The position numbers and the translations under genes were made by a program. A stretch of DNA of 64,000 nt from Balneolaceae bacterium UBA3186. GTDB lineage: Bacteria > Bacteroidota > Rhodothermia > Balneolales > Balneolaceae. Below are positions 8,092 through 17,982 of the stretch, piece by piece (position 1 is the stretch's first letter; the number at the start of each line of letters is the position of its first letter). The stretch is from NCBI GenBank assembly GCA_002364085.1, contig DEXK01000015.1, positions 97,379 through 161,378 of the forward strand, in the 5' to 3' direction. The notes below the pieces were generated by a model. That model made no database searches and was not told where the DNA came from. It saw nothing but the letters and a program-made list of their open reading frames with translations.

Positions 8092-9597
8092 TTATATATC
8101 AAAATCTTCATCCTCATTTATTCCGCTAATTGATGAAAACATAGAACCTAACATGTCTGTGTATAAAGCCTCATCATCAAGGTCTTGCTTACTTAATAAC
8201 GAATTTTGGTGCATAGCTTCAAGCGCTAAGTCCATCCATGAGTATAGCTCATCTTTGCTTACATTATTTGTATGTTTGTTTACAAGCTGTTTTAACCCGC
8301 TTACTCCATCCAGCGCTTTCATGTATTCTTTAGACGATAATATATCAGGCAAGTTAACCTCGTTTCCCTGAGCGAACCAATCCGTTATTGGCTTATATCT
8401 CTCTTTTACATTTTCTGCTTTACTCTGTGGATCAGGAAATACTTTTTTGAATGTTTTGTTAATGGCTTTCCCAATAATGTGCTTGGCAACACTAATAGCA
8501 CCCTCCTGCTCACCTTCATAAACCAACTCTAGCTTTCCGGTGAGAGCCGGTATCATATGAAAAATATCTGCAATTCTAACTTGAGCACTCTTTTCATTAT
8601 TGATCACGGCTCTTCTTTCAGCTGATGAATAAACTTGTTCCAGAGCGGTGATTGTCATTCTGGTTGAAACGCCACTTTTCTGATCTACATATTCAGAATC
8701 ACGAGCCTCAAAGGCTGTTTGTTCTATAATTTCTCGATAAATATCGGATATGAAAACATCTATATCACTATTTCTAAGTTGCCATGCCTCCTGCTTGGTA
8801 ATTTCAACCCCTGTTTTAATTTCTTTTGGATAATGAGTAATGATTTGAGCATCTATTCGATCTTTGAGTGGGGTAATAATATTTCCACGGTTGGTGTAAT
8901 CTTCCGGATTTGCTGAAAAAGCCATAGAAACATCAATAGGCATTCTAATATTAAAACCTCTTATTTGAATGTCCCTTTCCTGCATAATATTCAATAAGGC
9001 AACCTGAATTCTTGGTTGCAGGTCTGGCAACTCATTGATCACAAAAATTCCCCGATTCGTTCTTGGAATTAATCCATAGTTAATCACATTTTCATCAGCC
9101 AAATCCAACTTCATTGTAGCGGCTTTTATTGGGTCAATATCACCAATCAAATCTGCTACAGTTGTATCTGGAGTTGCCAGTTTTTCTCCATACCGATATG
9201 AACGGTGCAACCATGATATTTCCGTGTCATTACCCTGTTTCTGAATAGCGTTTTTAGCAAATTTTGAAATAGGATTAAAAGGATCATCATTAATTACAGA
9301 GCCTTTAACGATTGGAATATATTCATCTAAAAATTGAACCAGTGCTCTCAGTATGCGAGTTTTTGCCTGACCTCTTAAGCCTAGCAAGATCACATCATGT
9401 TTAGACATTATTGCATGCTGCACTTGAGGCAAAACCGTTTTTTCATACCCAAGGATACCCGGGAACATCTCCTCCCCGCTTTTTACTCTTTCAATTATAT
9501 TTTTTCTGAGCTCATCTTTCACTGACAGAGATTTCCAACCACTTTCTTTTAGTTCTTTCAGGTTAGAAACTCTAGTATGTAAATCATTCATAGACAT
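8092..9597 (-). CDS. MoxR-like AAA+ ATPase (annotated as magnesium chelatase family)
   Basis: 501-residue AAA+ ATPase. The P-loop is the variant GLRGQAKTR, and Walker B is GIFVINELPDL. The segment MQERDIQIRGFNIRMPIDVSMAFSANPEDYTNRG is the pre-sensor/sensor 1 region typical of the MoxR/ChlI branch. Bacteroidota carry this protein widely under the name magnesium chelatase, yet no other chlorophyll genes are here, so a chaperone-like role with a VWA partner is more likely. No VWA gene is adjacent. The start is either 9597 or the second Met at 9591. Confidence 0.85.
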   Translation of the reverse strand: MSMNDLHTRVSNLKELKESGWKSLSVKDELRKNIIERVKSGEEMFPGILGYEKTVLPQVQHAIMSKHDVILLGLRGQAKTRILRALVQFLDEYIPIVKGSVINDDPFNPISKFAKNAIQKQGNDTEISWLHRSYRYGEKLATPDTTVADLIGDIDPIKAATMKLDLADENVINYGLIPRTNRGIFVINELPDLQPRIQVALLNIMQERDIQIRGFNIRMPIDVSMAFSANPEDYTNRGNIITPLKDRIDAQIITHYPKEIKTGVEITKQEAWQLRNSDIDVFISDIYREIIEQTAFEARDSEYVDQKSGVSTRMTITALEQVYSSAERRAVINNEKSAQVRIADIFHMIPALTGKLELVYEGEQEGAISVAKHIIGKAINKTFKKVFPDPQSKAENVKERYKPITDWFAQGNEVNLPDILSSKEYMKALDGVSGLKQLVNKHTNNVSKDELYSWMDLALEAMHQNSLLSKQDLDDEALYTDMLGSMFSSISGINEDEDFDI

Positions 9598-9650
9598 AGT
9601 ATTTCTTTAATTAACCCAGATAAATACATCTTCATTCATGTAGCCCTCAA

Positions 9651-10913
9651 TTAATTCACAATATTTGTAAGAGCTTTTGCCTTTAAAATAGTCTCTTCCC
9701 ATTCCTGCTCAGGATTTGAGTCATATGTTATTGCACCACCAACAGGATAGAATAATTTTTCTTTTTGAATGATGGCAGTTCGTATAACTACACTGAAATC
9801 AAAATCGTCTTCGGGAGAGAAATACCCAATAGCACCTGAGTAGATTCCCCTTCTATAATCTTCAAGCTCGTCAATTACTCGCATTGCTGCAATTTTAGGA
9901 GCTCCGGTCATTGACCCCATTGGAAAGCATGCCTTAAGAATCTCAACTGCTGAAATTCCTTCCTTTACTTCTGCCTCAACTGTGGAAACCATTTGATGTA
10001 CCGTTTCAAAACTTTGAATTTCAAATAGGTTTTTAACTCCTACAGAACCATTTTTAGCTATCCTGCTTAAATCATGCCTAACAAGATCTACGATCATCAA
10101 ATTTTCAGCCTGTTCTTTTTCAGAATTCAAAAGTTCCTGAATTTTAGATTGGTCATCCTTATCAGACCTTGATACTGTCCCTTTTATAGGTTGAGAACTG
10201 ATCAACGAGCCTTTTTTGGATAAAAATCTTTCGGGCGAAGATGAACAAATTTCAAAATTAGAATGCTTGATATAACTTCCGAACGGAACCGGACCTGAAG
10301 TTTTCATTTTTTGATATAGATCCCACGCTCTTCCTTTGAATTCAAACTCCAATGGGTGAGATAAGTTTATCTCATAAAACTCTCCTTCCCTGATCAAGTT
10401 TTGCGCAACTTTTATCTTTTCTAAATATGCTGCCTTTGTTGTTTGTTGAATCTGGCTTAAGGAAACATGGCCTTTTATTTCAGTAAGTGAAAGATCATCT
10501 TCAAGTGCTCCTTTCAGTACTTCAACATTATTGTACTTATCAATTTTAATCAACAATTCCGGGACGAAAAAAAACAAATCAGGAGTTTCTAGAAGTGGCT
10601 CATTTATCGAATTAAGGTCCTCAATAAAGTTCTTAAGATCATAGCTTAGATAACCAAAAATCCACTCATCATTATTCCTCCTCTTAAACTCTTGTAATGC
10701 TTCCCAAGGATTTTGATCCACTGTGATTTCTTTTCCATGCTCCTTGAGCTGAATTTTATTTCCAAATGCCTTTACTGAAGCTGAACTTCCAACAGCAATA
10801 AAAGAATTGTTACTGGCAGGATGATTGTGCATCTGAGATTCTAACAAAAAGAAATCTTCCTTTTTAGAATAGTAGCGATGAATAGATGCTATAAATTGGT
10901 CTATATCTTTCAT
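9651..10913 (-). CDS. pabB: Aminodeoxychorismate synthase component I
   Basis: 420 residues, chorismate-binding family. It makes 4-amino-4-deoxychorismate for folate synthesis. The SQPIKGTVSR motif carries the lysine typical of PabB (anthranilate synthase TrpE has PIAGT), which decides the assignment. Other family motifs are EFYEINLSHPLEF, NLMIVDLVRHDL, HQMVSTVEAEV, FPMGSMTGAPKIAAM and RGIYSGAIGYFS. No glutaminase (PabA) or lyase (PabC) gene is adjacent. It lies 53 bp upstream of the MoxR-like ATPase on the same strand. Confidence 0.93.
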   Translation of the reverse strand: MKDIDQFIASIHRYYSKKEDFFLLESQMHNHPASNNSFIAVGSSASVKAFGNKIQLKEHGKEITVDQNPWEALQEFKRRNNDEWIFGYLSYDLKNFIEDLNSINEPLLETPDLFFFVPELLIKIDKYNNVEVLKGALEDDLSLTEIKGHVSLSQIQQTTKAAYLEKIKVAQNLIREGEFYEINLSHPLEFEFKGRAWDLYQKMKTSGPVPFGSYIKHSNFEICSSSPERFLSKKGSLISSQPIKGTVSRSDKDDQSKIQELLNSEKEQAENLMIVDLVRHDLSRIAKNGSVGVKNLFEIQSFETVHQMVSTVEAEVKEGISAVEILKACFPMGSMTGAPKIAAMRVIDELEDYRRGIYSGAIGYFSPEDDFDFSVVIRTAIIQKEKLFYPVGGAITYDSNPEQEWEETILKAKALTNIVN

Positions 10914-10993
10914 AATATTATTGCAACCAATTATAAGAGTAATCCATCATTTATTTCAGTGTTTTCTTATCATGATTGACACACAAAAAAAAT

Positions 10994-12019
10994 ATGATTT
11001 ATAAGAGTCTGTTAAAACCCATTATCTTCCAAAAAGATGCTGAAGAAGCACACGACCTTGCTTTAAAAATATCATCTGCTACTAATACATCTCCTCTGCT
11101 TCAGGAGCTAGCTTCAATATTATATGGAGGCGGTAAAAATGTTGAAAAGCAATTTTGGGGATTAAATTTTAGAAACCCAATTGGGTTAGCAGCAGGTTTC
11201 GATAAAAATGGAACCACTCCTAAAGCGATGGAAGCTTTGGGCTTTGGTTTTGTAGAGATTGGAAGTATTACAGCGCAATCATCTCATGGAAACCCCAAAC
11301 CAAGGGCTTTCAGGTTGCCGGAAGATAAATCTCTGATTAATCGAATGGGACTAAATAATGAAGGTGCAGATAAAATAGTAGAACGTTTGAAGCACCATAA
11401 TTTATCCATTCCACTAGGAATTAATATTGCGAAGACAAATGATTCTTCAATCCATGGAAATGCTGCTATTTCTGATTATGTATATAGTTATGAAAAGGCC
11501 AGAACAGTAGCTGATTACGTGACTATAAATATATCTTGTCCGAACACTGGTGAAGGAAAAACCTTTGAAGATCCTGATATCTTAAAATCTTTGCTTGATG
11601 AAATAAACCCCTCAGGAAATAGCGTTCCTACATTGGTAAAATTTTCAGTAGATACTGAAATTAAGGCTTTGAGAAAGCTAGTAGAAATCTGTGAGAGTTT
11701 TAATATAGATGGTTATGTAGCCACTAATACATCTTCTCAAAGAGAGTACCTTAATACGAAAAGCTCCATACTTTCTTCAATTGGAAATGGAGGATTAAGC
11801 GGCTCTGCAATTTCAGTAAAAAGTGATGAAGTTGTCTCAAACCTTTATGCCATGTTGAAGGGATCAAAACCCATCATCGGAGTAGGTGGGGTCGATAGTA
11901 TAGAATCAGCTCAAAGAAAAGTGGATGCCGGAGCAGATTTACTTCAAATTTATACCGGATTGGTTTATGAAGGTCCCGGCCTCATAAGAAAGCTTAAAAA
12001 CGGCGTGAATTTCAGGTAA
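10994..12019 (+). CDS. pyrD: Dihydroorotate dehydrogenase (quinone), class 2
   Basis: 341-residue PyrD that oxidises dihydroorotate to orotate at the membrane using quinone. The N-terminal helix (MIYKSLLKPIIFQKDAEEAHDLAL) marks class 2. FMN and substrate motifs are GLAAGFDKNG, GFVEIGSIT, NRMGLNNEG, TINISCPNTGEG and IIGVGGVDS, with the base serine region in VTINISCPNT. I chose ATG at 10994, since the family starts there; the frame is open to a TTG at 10976. It converges with the SprE-like gene, 3 bp between stops. Confidence 0.96.
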   Translation: MIYKSLLKPIIFQKDAEEAHDLALKISSATNTSPLLQELASILYGGGKNVEKQFWGLNFRNPIGLAAGFDKNGTTPKAMEALGFGFVEIGSITAQSSHGNPKPRAFRLPEDKSLINRMGLNNEGADKIVERLKHHNLSIPLGINIAKTNDSSIHGNAAISDYVYSYEKARTVADYVTINISCPNTGEGKTFEDPDILKSLLDEINPSGNSVPTLVKFSVDTEIKALRKLVEICESFNIDGYVATNTSSQREYLNTKSSILSSIGNGGLSGSAISVKSDEVVSNLYAMLKGSKPIIGVGGVDSIESAQRKVDAGADLLQIYTGLVYEGPGLIRKLKNGVNFR

Positions 12020-12022
12020 TTT

Positions 12023-14746
12023 TTAGTTTACCGGAAACTTCATTGTACATTGAATTTTAATTGCCTCACCATTTTCTATCACGGGGTCGAAGCTAAGGCT
12101 ATTTTCTATAGCTACATTATAAAAATTTACGATCTCTCTGTCTATTGTGTCCTTAGATACCATCTCATACTCTTCAATAATCCCTCTTTGGTTAATAATA
12201 AGAGAATAATGAATTTCTTTGGTATCGGTATCAAACCCACCAAGCTCGTTTAAGAATTTATCCATTCCACCTCTGATCTGTGGAGGAGATTCCAAATCGC
12301 TGCAAAATGTGGCCGTATTTTGGGCATTATTTAAATTTTCAATTTCAGAATTGGTAGTATCAGCAGCCTCTTCCATAACCGGCTTTTCCAGCTCATTTTT
12401 TAGAACCCTGATAGAAGGCATTTGTTTAGAGTTTCTGAAATTAGAAATAAATAAGTCAATATTTATTCTAGCTTTATCCCAGTATTCACCGTAGTAAGGA
12501 AAAGTTTCGCTAAAATTTGGTTTAGTCAGTGTGGAATCTATTATCTGTTGAAACTCATTTCTTCTCAAGTCATTTAAAGAAGTATCCTTCACTTCAACTT
12601 TTAAACTGTCTTGCAAACGTTTGAAATTGGTTTGATCCTGCTCCCAATTCATTTTACTGCTTACCCAGTCATTATAATTATTTCTGAAAATCTCTTGTTC
12701 TTTACCAAGCTCTATATACATTTGTGTTGCTTCAAATAATATCGCTGCAGATTCATTGTTTTTAGAATTTTCTATGGCCAGCTTGGTACTTCTATCAGCG
12801 AGTTCAGGTTTTGTAAGTGAAGTATCCGCTTTTAGATTTTGATACTTTTCTTTTAGTGTGAACTCTGTTTTTACAATGTCACTTTCTATTAAAATATTAT
12901 ACTTATCAGCTAATCTTTCTGCGTATCTTGAGTTAGGAAACTTCTGGATTAACTGTCTCGCATTTTCTTCGGCCTCATCAGTTAGATCCATAGAACTTTG
13001 AATTTCAGAAAGCGAATAATAGGACACCGCAACTTCATCACTTGTGGGATGGTTTTGTATTACATCCTGAAAATATATCGCAGCACTATCGGGCATTTCT
13101 AAAGAAATAAAAAATAAATTACCCAGCTGGTATTTAAGGTTGCCTATTTCCTTTTTAGCTTCAACTTTTTCTGAAGGCTGAAACGGAACCTCTGATAGAT
13201 CCACTGATGTTTCAATTGAAGAAAGGGATCTAGTCCTCTGCACTGTTACATCATTACCATTCGTATTATCCACTTCTGAAGAACCGGAAGAGGTTACTAA
13301 TTCTCTTACTCTCCAGTTATCAACTAAGGGTCTATCTCCCCAAATTGCAATAAACTGTGTTCGGGCATTTTCCTGAAGAGCAACACTATTCACATTCAAA
13401 AATCCATTTCCGCCCTCAATAGAGGTTGTTTCTTGCTCATTGGAAACATTAACCAGTGTATTCTGCCGTTCTTCCTGATTTTTTCTTGCTTGCGCTAACT
13501 CACTAAGTTTTCTCTTTTTTATTTCAGCTATCAGGGAATCTAATCTGGGTTGAGATAAATTGGAAACCCATAACAAACTATCTCGATAACTTAACTCATT
13601 CTTTAACCTCGCATATTCACCAAAAGATTGAGCAAGCTCTCCCGCATTATAGGTTTCGGGAAGCTTTTCAAAAGGCGCGTTCTGGCGAGCAGATGTATCG
13701 TAATAGGCTGCTGCCATTTCAAAATCATTATATCCATACTGATAAATCTCTGCCAACCCATAATATGTGAGTGCCTTTGTTTCAACACTTGGACGATCTA
13801 CAGTATTTTTTAGCAGATTCTTATATATCGTTTCTGCCTCTTCAAATTTTTCTTGTTCCTGATAGGTCTTGGCAATTTCATAATCCAGCTCTGTCTTAAA
13901 CTCAGTATTCTTATCATCTCTTACCATTTTTGTAAAAGTGCCCAACGCTGATTCATTATCCCCTAAAAGGCGAGCAGTTTCAGCTCTTTTACGAAGTGCT
14001 AAATATTGAAGGTCATAATCATAATAAAACTTCTCTACTGTTCTATATGCGTTATAAGCTTCTCTGTAATTTCCTGTTCTTTCAAAAAGTTGACCTAAAA
14101 GAAAATAGCCCCTCTCTTTATACTTTTTATCGTTAAGATTAGGAAGAGCTTCACTAAGCTGAATGATCGCATCTTGCCAGTTCTCCTGTACAACAAAATA
14201 CTGAGCCAAAATTATTTTAAGCTCAGCTTTCTTTCCTGAATTCCATAGCCTCTCATTATTATTGAGTTGCTCATTAATGTATTGTATTCCCTGCCCGTAT
14301 AATTCCATTTCAAGAAGTACCCGGGCTCGCCACAAAATTGATTCCTGAATCAAGGATTCATCGTTTGTAGTTAGTGAGATTTCCTGAAATTTTTGGTCAG
14401 CTGAAAAATATTCTTTCTTGAAATAATATGATTTACCTATGAGATTAAGAGAATTATCTACCCATTTAGACTCATTGTGTTTTCTTAGAATTTCAGCCCC
14501 TTTTTCTATCGCTTTGTCAAAATCCTGAGTACCTGCATTTATAGGCACTTCGTGAATACGAATTGGCTGTTGTGGATTATAGGTTATTTTTGAATCCAGA
14601 ACTTTTTTTAAACCATCGTTATAACTCTTTTTGGCGTTGTAATAGGTATTGTAGTATGCTGTAAAATTCCCCCAACGTGACTTCATACCTGAGCCACAAC
14701 CAAGAAAAACGATAGCAAGCAATAATAATAAGCCCTTTCTCTGCAT
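12023..14746 (-). CDS. SprE/PorW-like TPR lipoprotein (gliding/T9SS-associated)
   Basis: 907-residue lipoprotein with lipobox FLGC (Cys17). Right after it comes SRWGNFTAYYNTYYNAKKSYNDG, the hallmark opening of the SprE/PorW family, which is needed for type IX secretion and gliding in Bacteroidota. About 15 TPR-like helical hairpins follow (for example YKERGYFLLGQLFERTGNYREAYNAYRTVEKF). The last 100 residues (IRGGMDKFLNEL, IIEEYEMVSKD, FYNVAIENSLSFDPV) look like a TonB C-terminal-type domain. It follows pyk by 37 bp on the same strand. A type IX cargo domain occurs in this window at 37.2 kb, consistent with that role. Confidence 0.82.
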   Translation of the reverse strand: MQRKGLLLLLAIVFLGCGSGMKSRWGNFTAYYNTYYNAKKSYNDGLKKVLDSKITYNPQQPIRIHEVPINAGTQDFDKAIEKGAEILRKHNESKWVDNSLNLIGKSYYFKKEYFSADQKFQEISLTTNDESLIQESILWRARVLLEMELYGQGIQYINEQLNNNERLWNSGKKAELKIILAQYFVVQENWQDAIIQLSEALPNLNDKKYKERGYFLLGQLFERTGNYREAYNAYRTVEKFYYDYDLQYLALRKRAETARLLGDNESALGTFTKMVRDDKNTEFKTELDYEIAKTYQEQEKFEEAETIYKNLLKNTVDRPSVETKALTYYGLAEIYQYGYNDFEMAAAYYDTSARQNAPFEKLPETYNAGELAQSFGEYARLKNELSYRDSLLWVSNLSQPRLDSLIAEIKKRKLSELAQARKNQEERQNTLVNVSNEQETTSIEGGNGFLNVNSVALQENARTQFIAIWGDRPLVDNWRVRELVTSSGSSEVDNTNGNDVTVQRTRSLSSIETSVDLSEVPFQPSEKVEAKKEIGNLKYQLGNLFFISLEMPDSAAIYFQDVIQNHPTSDEVAVSYYSLSEIQSSMDLTDEAEENARQLIQKFPNSRYAERLADKYNILIESDIVKTEFTLKEKYQNLKADTSLTKPELADRSTKLAIENSKNNESAAILFEATQMYIELGKEQEIFRNNYNDWVSSKMNWEQDQTNFKRLQDSLKVEVKDTSLNDLRRNEFQQIIDSTLTKPNFSETFPYYGEYWDKARINIDLFISNFRNSKQMPSIRVLKNELEKPVMEEAADTTNSEIENLNNAQNTATFCSDLESPPQIRGGMDKFLNELGGFDTDTKEIHYSLIINQRGIIEEYEMVSKDTIDREIVNFYNVAIENSLSFDPVIENGEAIKIQCTMKFPVN

Positions 14747-14783
14747 ACCTAAATTTATATAATCAAACTCAAAACTAAAGTTT

Positions 14784-16217
14784 TTATTCTATTGTGCTAA
14801 CTTTGATCATATTTGTACTTCCCCGCTTCGCAATGGGTATTCCGGTTGTGAGAATTGCTCTGTCTCCTTTTTTAACGAAACCATTCTCCTGAAGAAATTC
14901 TTCCATTAATTTTACGCCCATATCCGTATCAAATATTTTTTCAACCCTAACTGAGTGAACACCCCAAACTAAATTTAACTGTCGTCTTACTTTTTGACTT
15001 TCAGTGAACGCTATAATTGGGGCTTTGGGTCTGAATTTTGCTATTCGCCTGGCTGTACTTCCGGAATTTGTTAATGTACCAATCACTTTGGCTTCAACAT
15101 TTTCTGCAATACTAACACAAGAGTAAGAAAGACTTTCAACCACTTGTTTTTCTTTCCATTCCGGCTTATCAAAAGCCAAACTGTTATATAATTTTGTACG
15201 ATGTTCTTCAACCCTTCTGCAAATTTTATCCATCACATTTACAGCTTCCATCGGATATTTTCCGGCAGCAGTTTCTCCAGAAAGCATTACAGCATCTGTT
15301 CCGTCAATTACTGCATTTGCAACATCTGAACTTTCCGCTCTGGTTGGTCTGGGGTTATTGATCATAGAATCCAGCATTTGGGTAGCGGTAATTACAGGCT
15401 TACCTGCCACTCTGCATTTTTCGATCAAAGTTTTTTGCACCATGGGGACTTCTTCAGTAGGGATTTCTATACCAAGATCTCCTCTGGCAACCATTATCCC
15501 GTCACATTCTTCAATAATTTCATCAATAACTTCTAGCGCTTCGGGTTTTTCAATCTTAGCAATTATAGCGGCTTGGCTTCCCGCTGCCCTTACTCTTGAT
15601 ACTATATCTCTGATATCTTTTGCGGACCGTACAAACGAAAGCGCGATTATATCCACATCTTGCTCAATACCAAACTCAAGATCTTTAATGTCTTTTTCTG
15701 TTAGTGCCGGTATAGAAATTTTTACGTTGGGCAGGTTAACACCTTTTCTGGATTTTAGTAATCCACCAACAATTACTTCAGCTTTAAGTTCTTTATCTAG
15801 TCTCGACGTAACCTTGAACTCTAGTAAACCATCATCTAATAAAATTCTGTTTCCGATCTCAGCTTCGCGAACCAAATTCGAATAATCAATTGGAATTACT
15901 TTTGAAGTCCCTTCTACTTTCTCCCCAGTAATAGTAATAGTACTGCCGGTCTTTAAAACCTGGCCTCCATTTTTCATGGATCCCACTCTTATTTTTGGTC
16001 CCTGCAAATCCATGAGTACAGGTATACTATACTTATGCGATTTAGCAACTTTTCTAATATGTTTAATTACTTGAGCGTGATCTTTATGCGAGCCGTGAGA
16101 AAAATTAAGTCGGGCAACATTCATTCCATGTAGCAATAAATTTTCAATCCCTTTCTCAGTATTACAGCTTGGTCCGATTGTACAAACAATCTTAGTTCTG
16201 CGTCTTGTAGATATCAT
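14784..16217 (-). CDS. pyk: Pyruvate kinase
   Basis: 477-residue pyruvate kinase, making pyruvate and ATP from phosphoenolpyruvate in glycolysis. Conserved segments run in order: TKIVCTIGPSC near the N-terminus, MNVARLNFSHGSH, the signature IIAKIEKPEALEVIDEI with the active-site lysine, IMVARGDLGIEIP, and PVITATQMLDSMINNPRPTRAE. The C-terminal allosteric domain is present (ending NMIKVSTIE). The start MISTRRRTKIV is the first Met. The SprE-like gene follows on the same strand. Confidence 0.97.
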   Translation of the reverse strand: MISTRRRTKIVCTIGPSCNTEKGIENLLLHGMNVARLNFSHGSHKDHAQVIKHIRKVAKSHKYSIPVLMDLQGPKIRVGSMKNGGQVLKTGSTITITGEKVEGTSKVIPIDYSNLVREAEIGNRILLDDGLLEFKVTSRLDKELKAEVIVGGLLKSRKGVNLPNVKISIPALTEKDIKDLEFGIEQDVDIIALSFVRSAKDIRDIVSRVRAAGSQAAIIAKIEKPEALEVIDEIIEECDGIMVARGDLGIEIPTEEVPMVQKTLIEKCRVAGKPVITATQMLDSMINNPRPTRAESSDVANAVIDGTDAVMLSGETAAGKYPMEAVNVMDKICRRVEEHRTKLYNSLAFDKPEWKEKQVVESLSYSCVSIAENVEAKVIGTLTNSGSTARRIAKFRPKAPIIAFTESQKVRRQLNLVWGVHSVRVEKIFDTDMGVKLMEEFLQENGFVKKGDRAILTTGIPIAKRGSTNMIKVSTIE

Positions 16218-16307
16218 TATTAATACTTAAATAGCTTTTTTGTTATACTAAAGATAACCGATTTGATGTTATCATTTCATATTGTTTTTATTTAATCAGT
16301 AAGTTTT

Positions 16308-17726
16308 ATGACATTATATATAAGAAGTATACTGTTTCTACTCATTTTTGGGATTGTTTTCATATTTCTGAGTTGTTCAAATTCGTATGTAGATAAAGTT
16401 GATAGAAGTGAAGGATATCAATACCGCCCCGGATTTCCTGAACTGAGGGTAGTCGCTTCTGGTTATATTGATGAAAATGACGATGCATTTATTAACATAG
16501 CGAGCGAAATAGTTTATGCTAGTTTAGTTTTCAAAAGAAAGGACAATGTAAATAAAGCAGATTTCAATATTACCTATGAAATATTAAATCTTGACAAGCC
16601 AGAGGAAATCATATCGGCAAAAGAATTTCCAATTCAGATAACAGACCCCAATAATTCTCTGTCCAACAATCAAAGTACTTACCGGTTAGCTAAAAATTTT
16701 GAGGTGAGTTCAGGAAACTTTAGAATAATAACAACAATAGTTGATAATAATTCTGATAAAGAGATTTCAAGAACGTCAGAAGTATTTATCCCTAGTATTG
16801 ATGGGGAACAGAGTAACATTACAAATATAAGGATATTTAAAAAATCGAAAGGTTCTGATTCTGAATATTATCCCACAACAACATATGACATACAAAGTGA
16901 TATAGATTCACTAAAGTTTGTTTTTCAGGTAACGAACAAGTCAACTGATGCGGACCTTACTATAAATACCAGACTGATTCGCTTTAAATCAGATACCAGC
17001 ATCGCTCGTCCAATGACCTATAACAATTATACTCCAAGTACAATCGAGTACAAAGGCATTGATTATTCTGAGGAAACAGAGATAAACACCAATCGCCGGG
17101 TTCTCACTAACAAAGGAAATGTTACTGTGGAGTTTACCTTTCCTGAACTTGAGAGAGGCAATTATAGGTTTGAAGTGTCTTCAAATTTAGGAGAAGAAGA
17201 TGAACTGTTTAAAGCAAGAGACTTCTCTATAAAAAGCTCAAGCTATCCATCATTAGCGACTCCACGTGAATTGGCTCAGCCATTATTCTATTTAATGACT
17301 GAAAAGGAATATGAAAAACTAATGGCAATAGATAATGATGAAGACCTAAAGAAAGCGGTAGATCGTTTCTGGTTATCGAATATCAAAAATTCCAGAATTG
17401 CTAAAAATGTTATTGAGCTTTATTACAGCAGAGTGGAAGAAGCAAATAAACAATTTTCTAATTATAAAGAAGGATGGAAAACAGATCAAGGAATGATATA
17501 CATATTATTTGGACCACCTTGGTACGTTGATAAGTCGTCTGTAAGTGAAATGATATGGAGCTACTCATATAATTTTTCTGATCCTGAGAAAAACTTTCTA
17601 TTTATATCACCTACTATAAACAATAAGTACTTTCCATTCGACAATTATCTCTTACAAAGAAATAATTATTACTATAACATCAGTTATCAACAGTCTCAAC
17701 TTTGGCGCTCAGGAAGGATATTTTAA
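16308..17726 (+). CDS. GWxTD-domain lipoprotein
   Basis: 472 residues with a signal peptide ending in lipobox FLSC (Cys23). Beta-rich domains occupy the middle. The C-terminal quarter contains YKEGWKTDQGMIYILFGPPWYVDK, the GWxTD motif that names a family frequent in Bacteroidota, Ignavibacteria and relatives. Function is unknown; the lipid anchor places it in the envelope. It precedes the susC/susD pair by 256 bp on the same strand, though the long gap makes a separate promoter for susC likely. Confidence 0.88.
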   Translation: MTLYIRSILFLLIFGIVFIFLSCSNSYVDKVDRSEGYQYRPGFPELRVVASGYIDENDDAFINIASEIVYASLVFKRKDNVNKADFNITYEILNLDKPEEIISAKEFPIQITDPNNSLSNNQSTYRLAKNFEVSSGNFRIITTIVDNNSDKEISRTSEVFIPSIDGEQSNITNIRIFKKSKGSDSEYYPTTTYDIQSDIDSLKFVFQVTNKSTDADLTINTRLIRFKSDTSIARPMTYNNYTPSTIEYKGIDYSEETEINTNRRVLTNKGNVTVEFTFPELERGNYRFEVSSNLGEEDELFKARDFSIKSSSYPSLATPRELAQPLFYLMTEKEYEKLMAIDNDEDLKKAVDRFWLSNIKNSRIAKNVIELYYSRVEEANKQFSNYKEGWKTDQGMIYILFGPPWYVDKSSVSEMIWSYSYNFSDPEKNFLFISPTINNKYFPFDNYLLQRNNYYYNISYQQSQLWRSGRIF

Positions 17727-17982
17727 AGTTGTGCAACACTTTGCTTACCTACTAGTTATATAGCTTGTACTATTTTACAATTTGAAACACAGAACTCTAT
17801 CTTATCAAATTGTTAAATTTATTTTAGAATTAACCTCAACTTGTTTAAATTAAGTGTTACGAGTTTTGCAAAGAGAATGTTTCGGAATTTAATATTCTGA
17901 GCTTTTCTTTTTTTAACTCTTTCTAAAATAATTAAATAAAAGACTGAAAAGTCTAAACCTATAACTCATAATGAGGACATTT
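17727..17982 (+). promoter_or_regulatory. Leader region of the susC-susD operon
   Basis: A 256-bp AT-rich gap ahead of susC. It probably contains the operon promoter and a long 5' leader. A small hairpin AGACT-GAAA-AGTCT with a GNRA-type tetraloop lies at 17941-17954, about 29 bp before the start. A GAGGA at 17973-17977 is a plausible ribosome site for the ATG at 17983. I see no clear promoter motif. Confidence 0.35.

Noticed and set aside
7817..8371. 184-codon plus-strand frame across rpmE and the MoxR-like ATPase
   Set aside because: Overlaps two well-supported minus-strand genes and has no motifs; translation is random-like.
8092..9597. True magnesium chelatase subunit (chlorophyll synthesis)
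   Set aside because: No other chelatase or pigment genes are present, and the family name is a common generic label for MoxR-like ATPases in this group.
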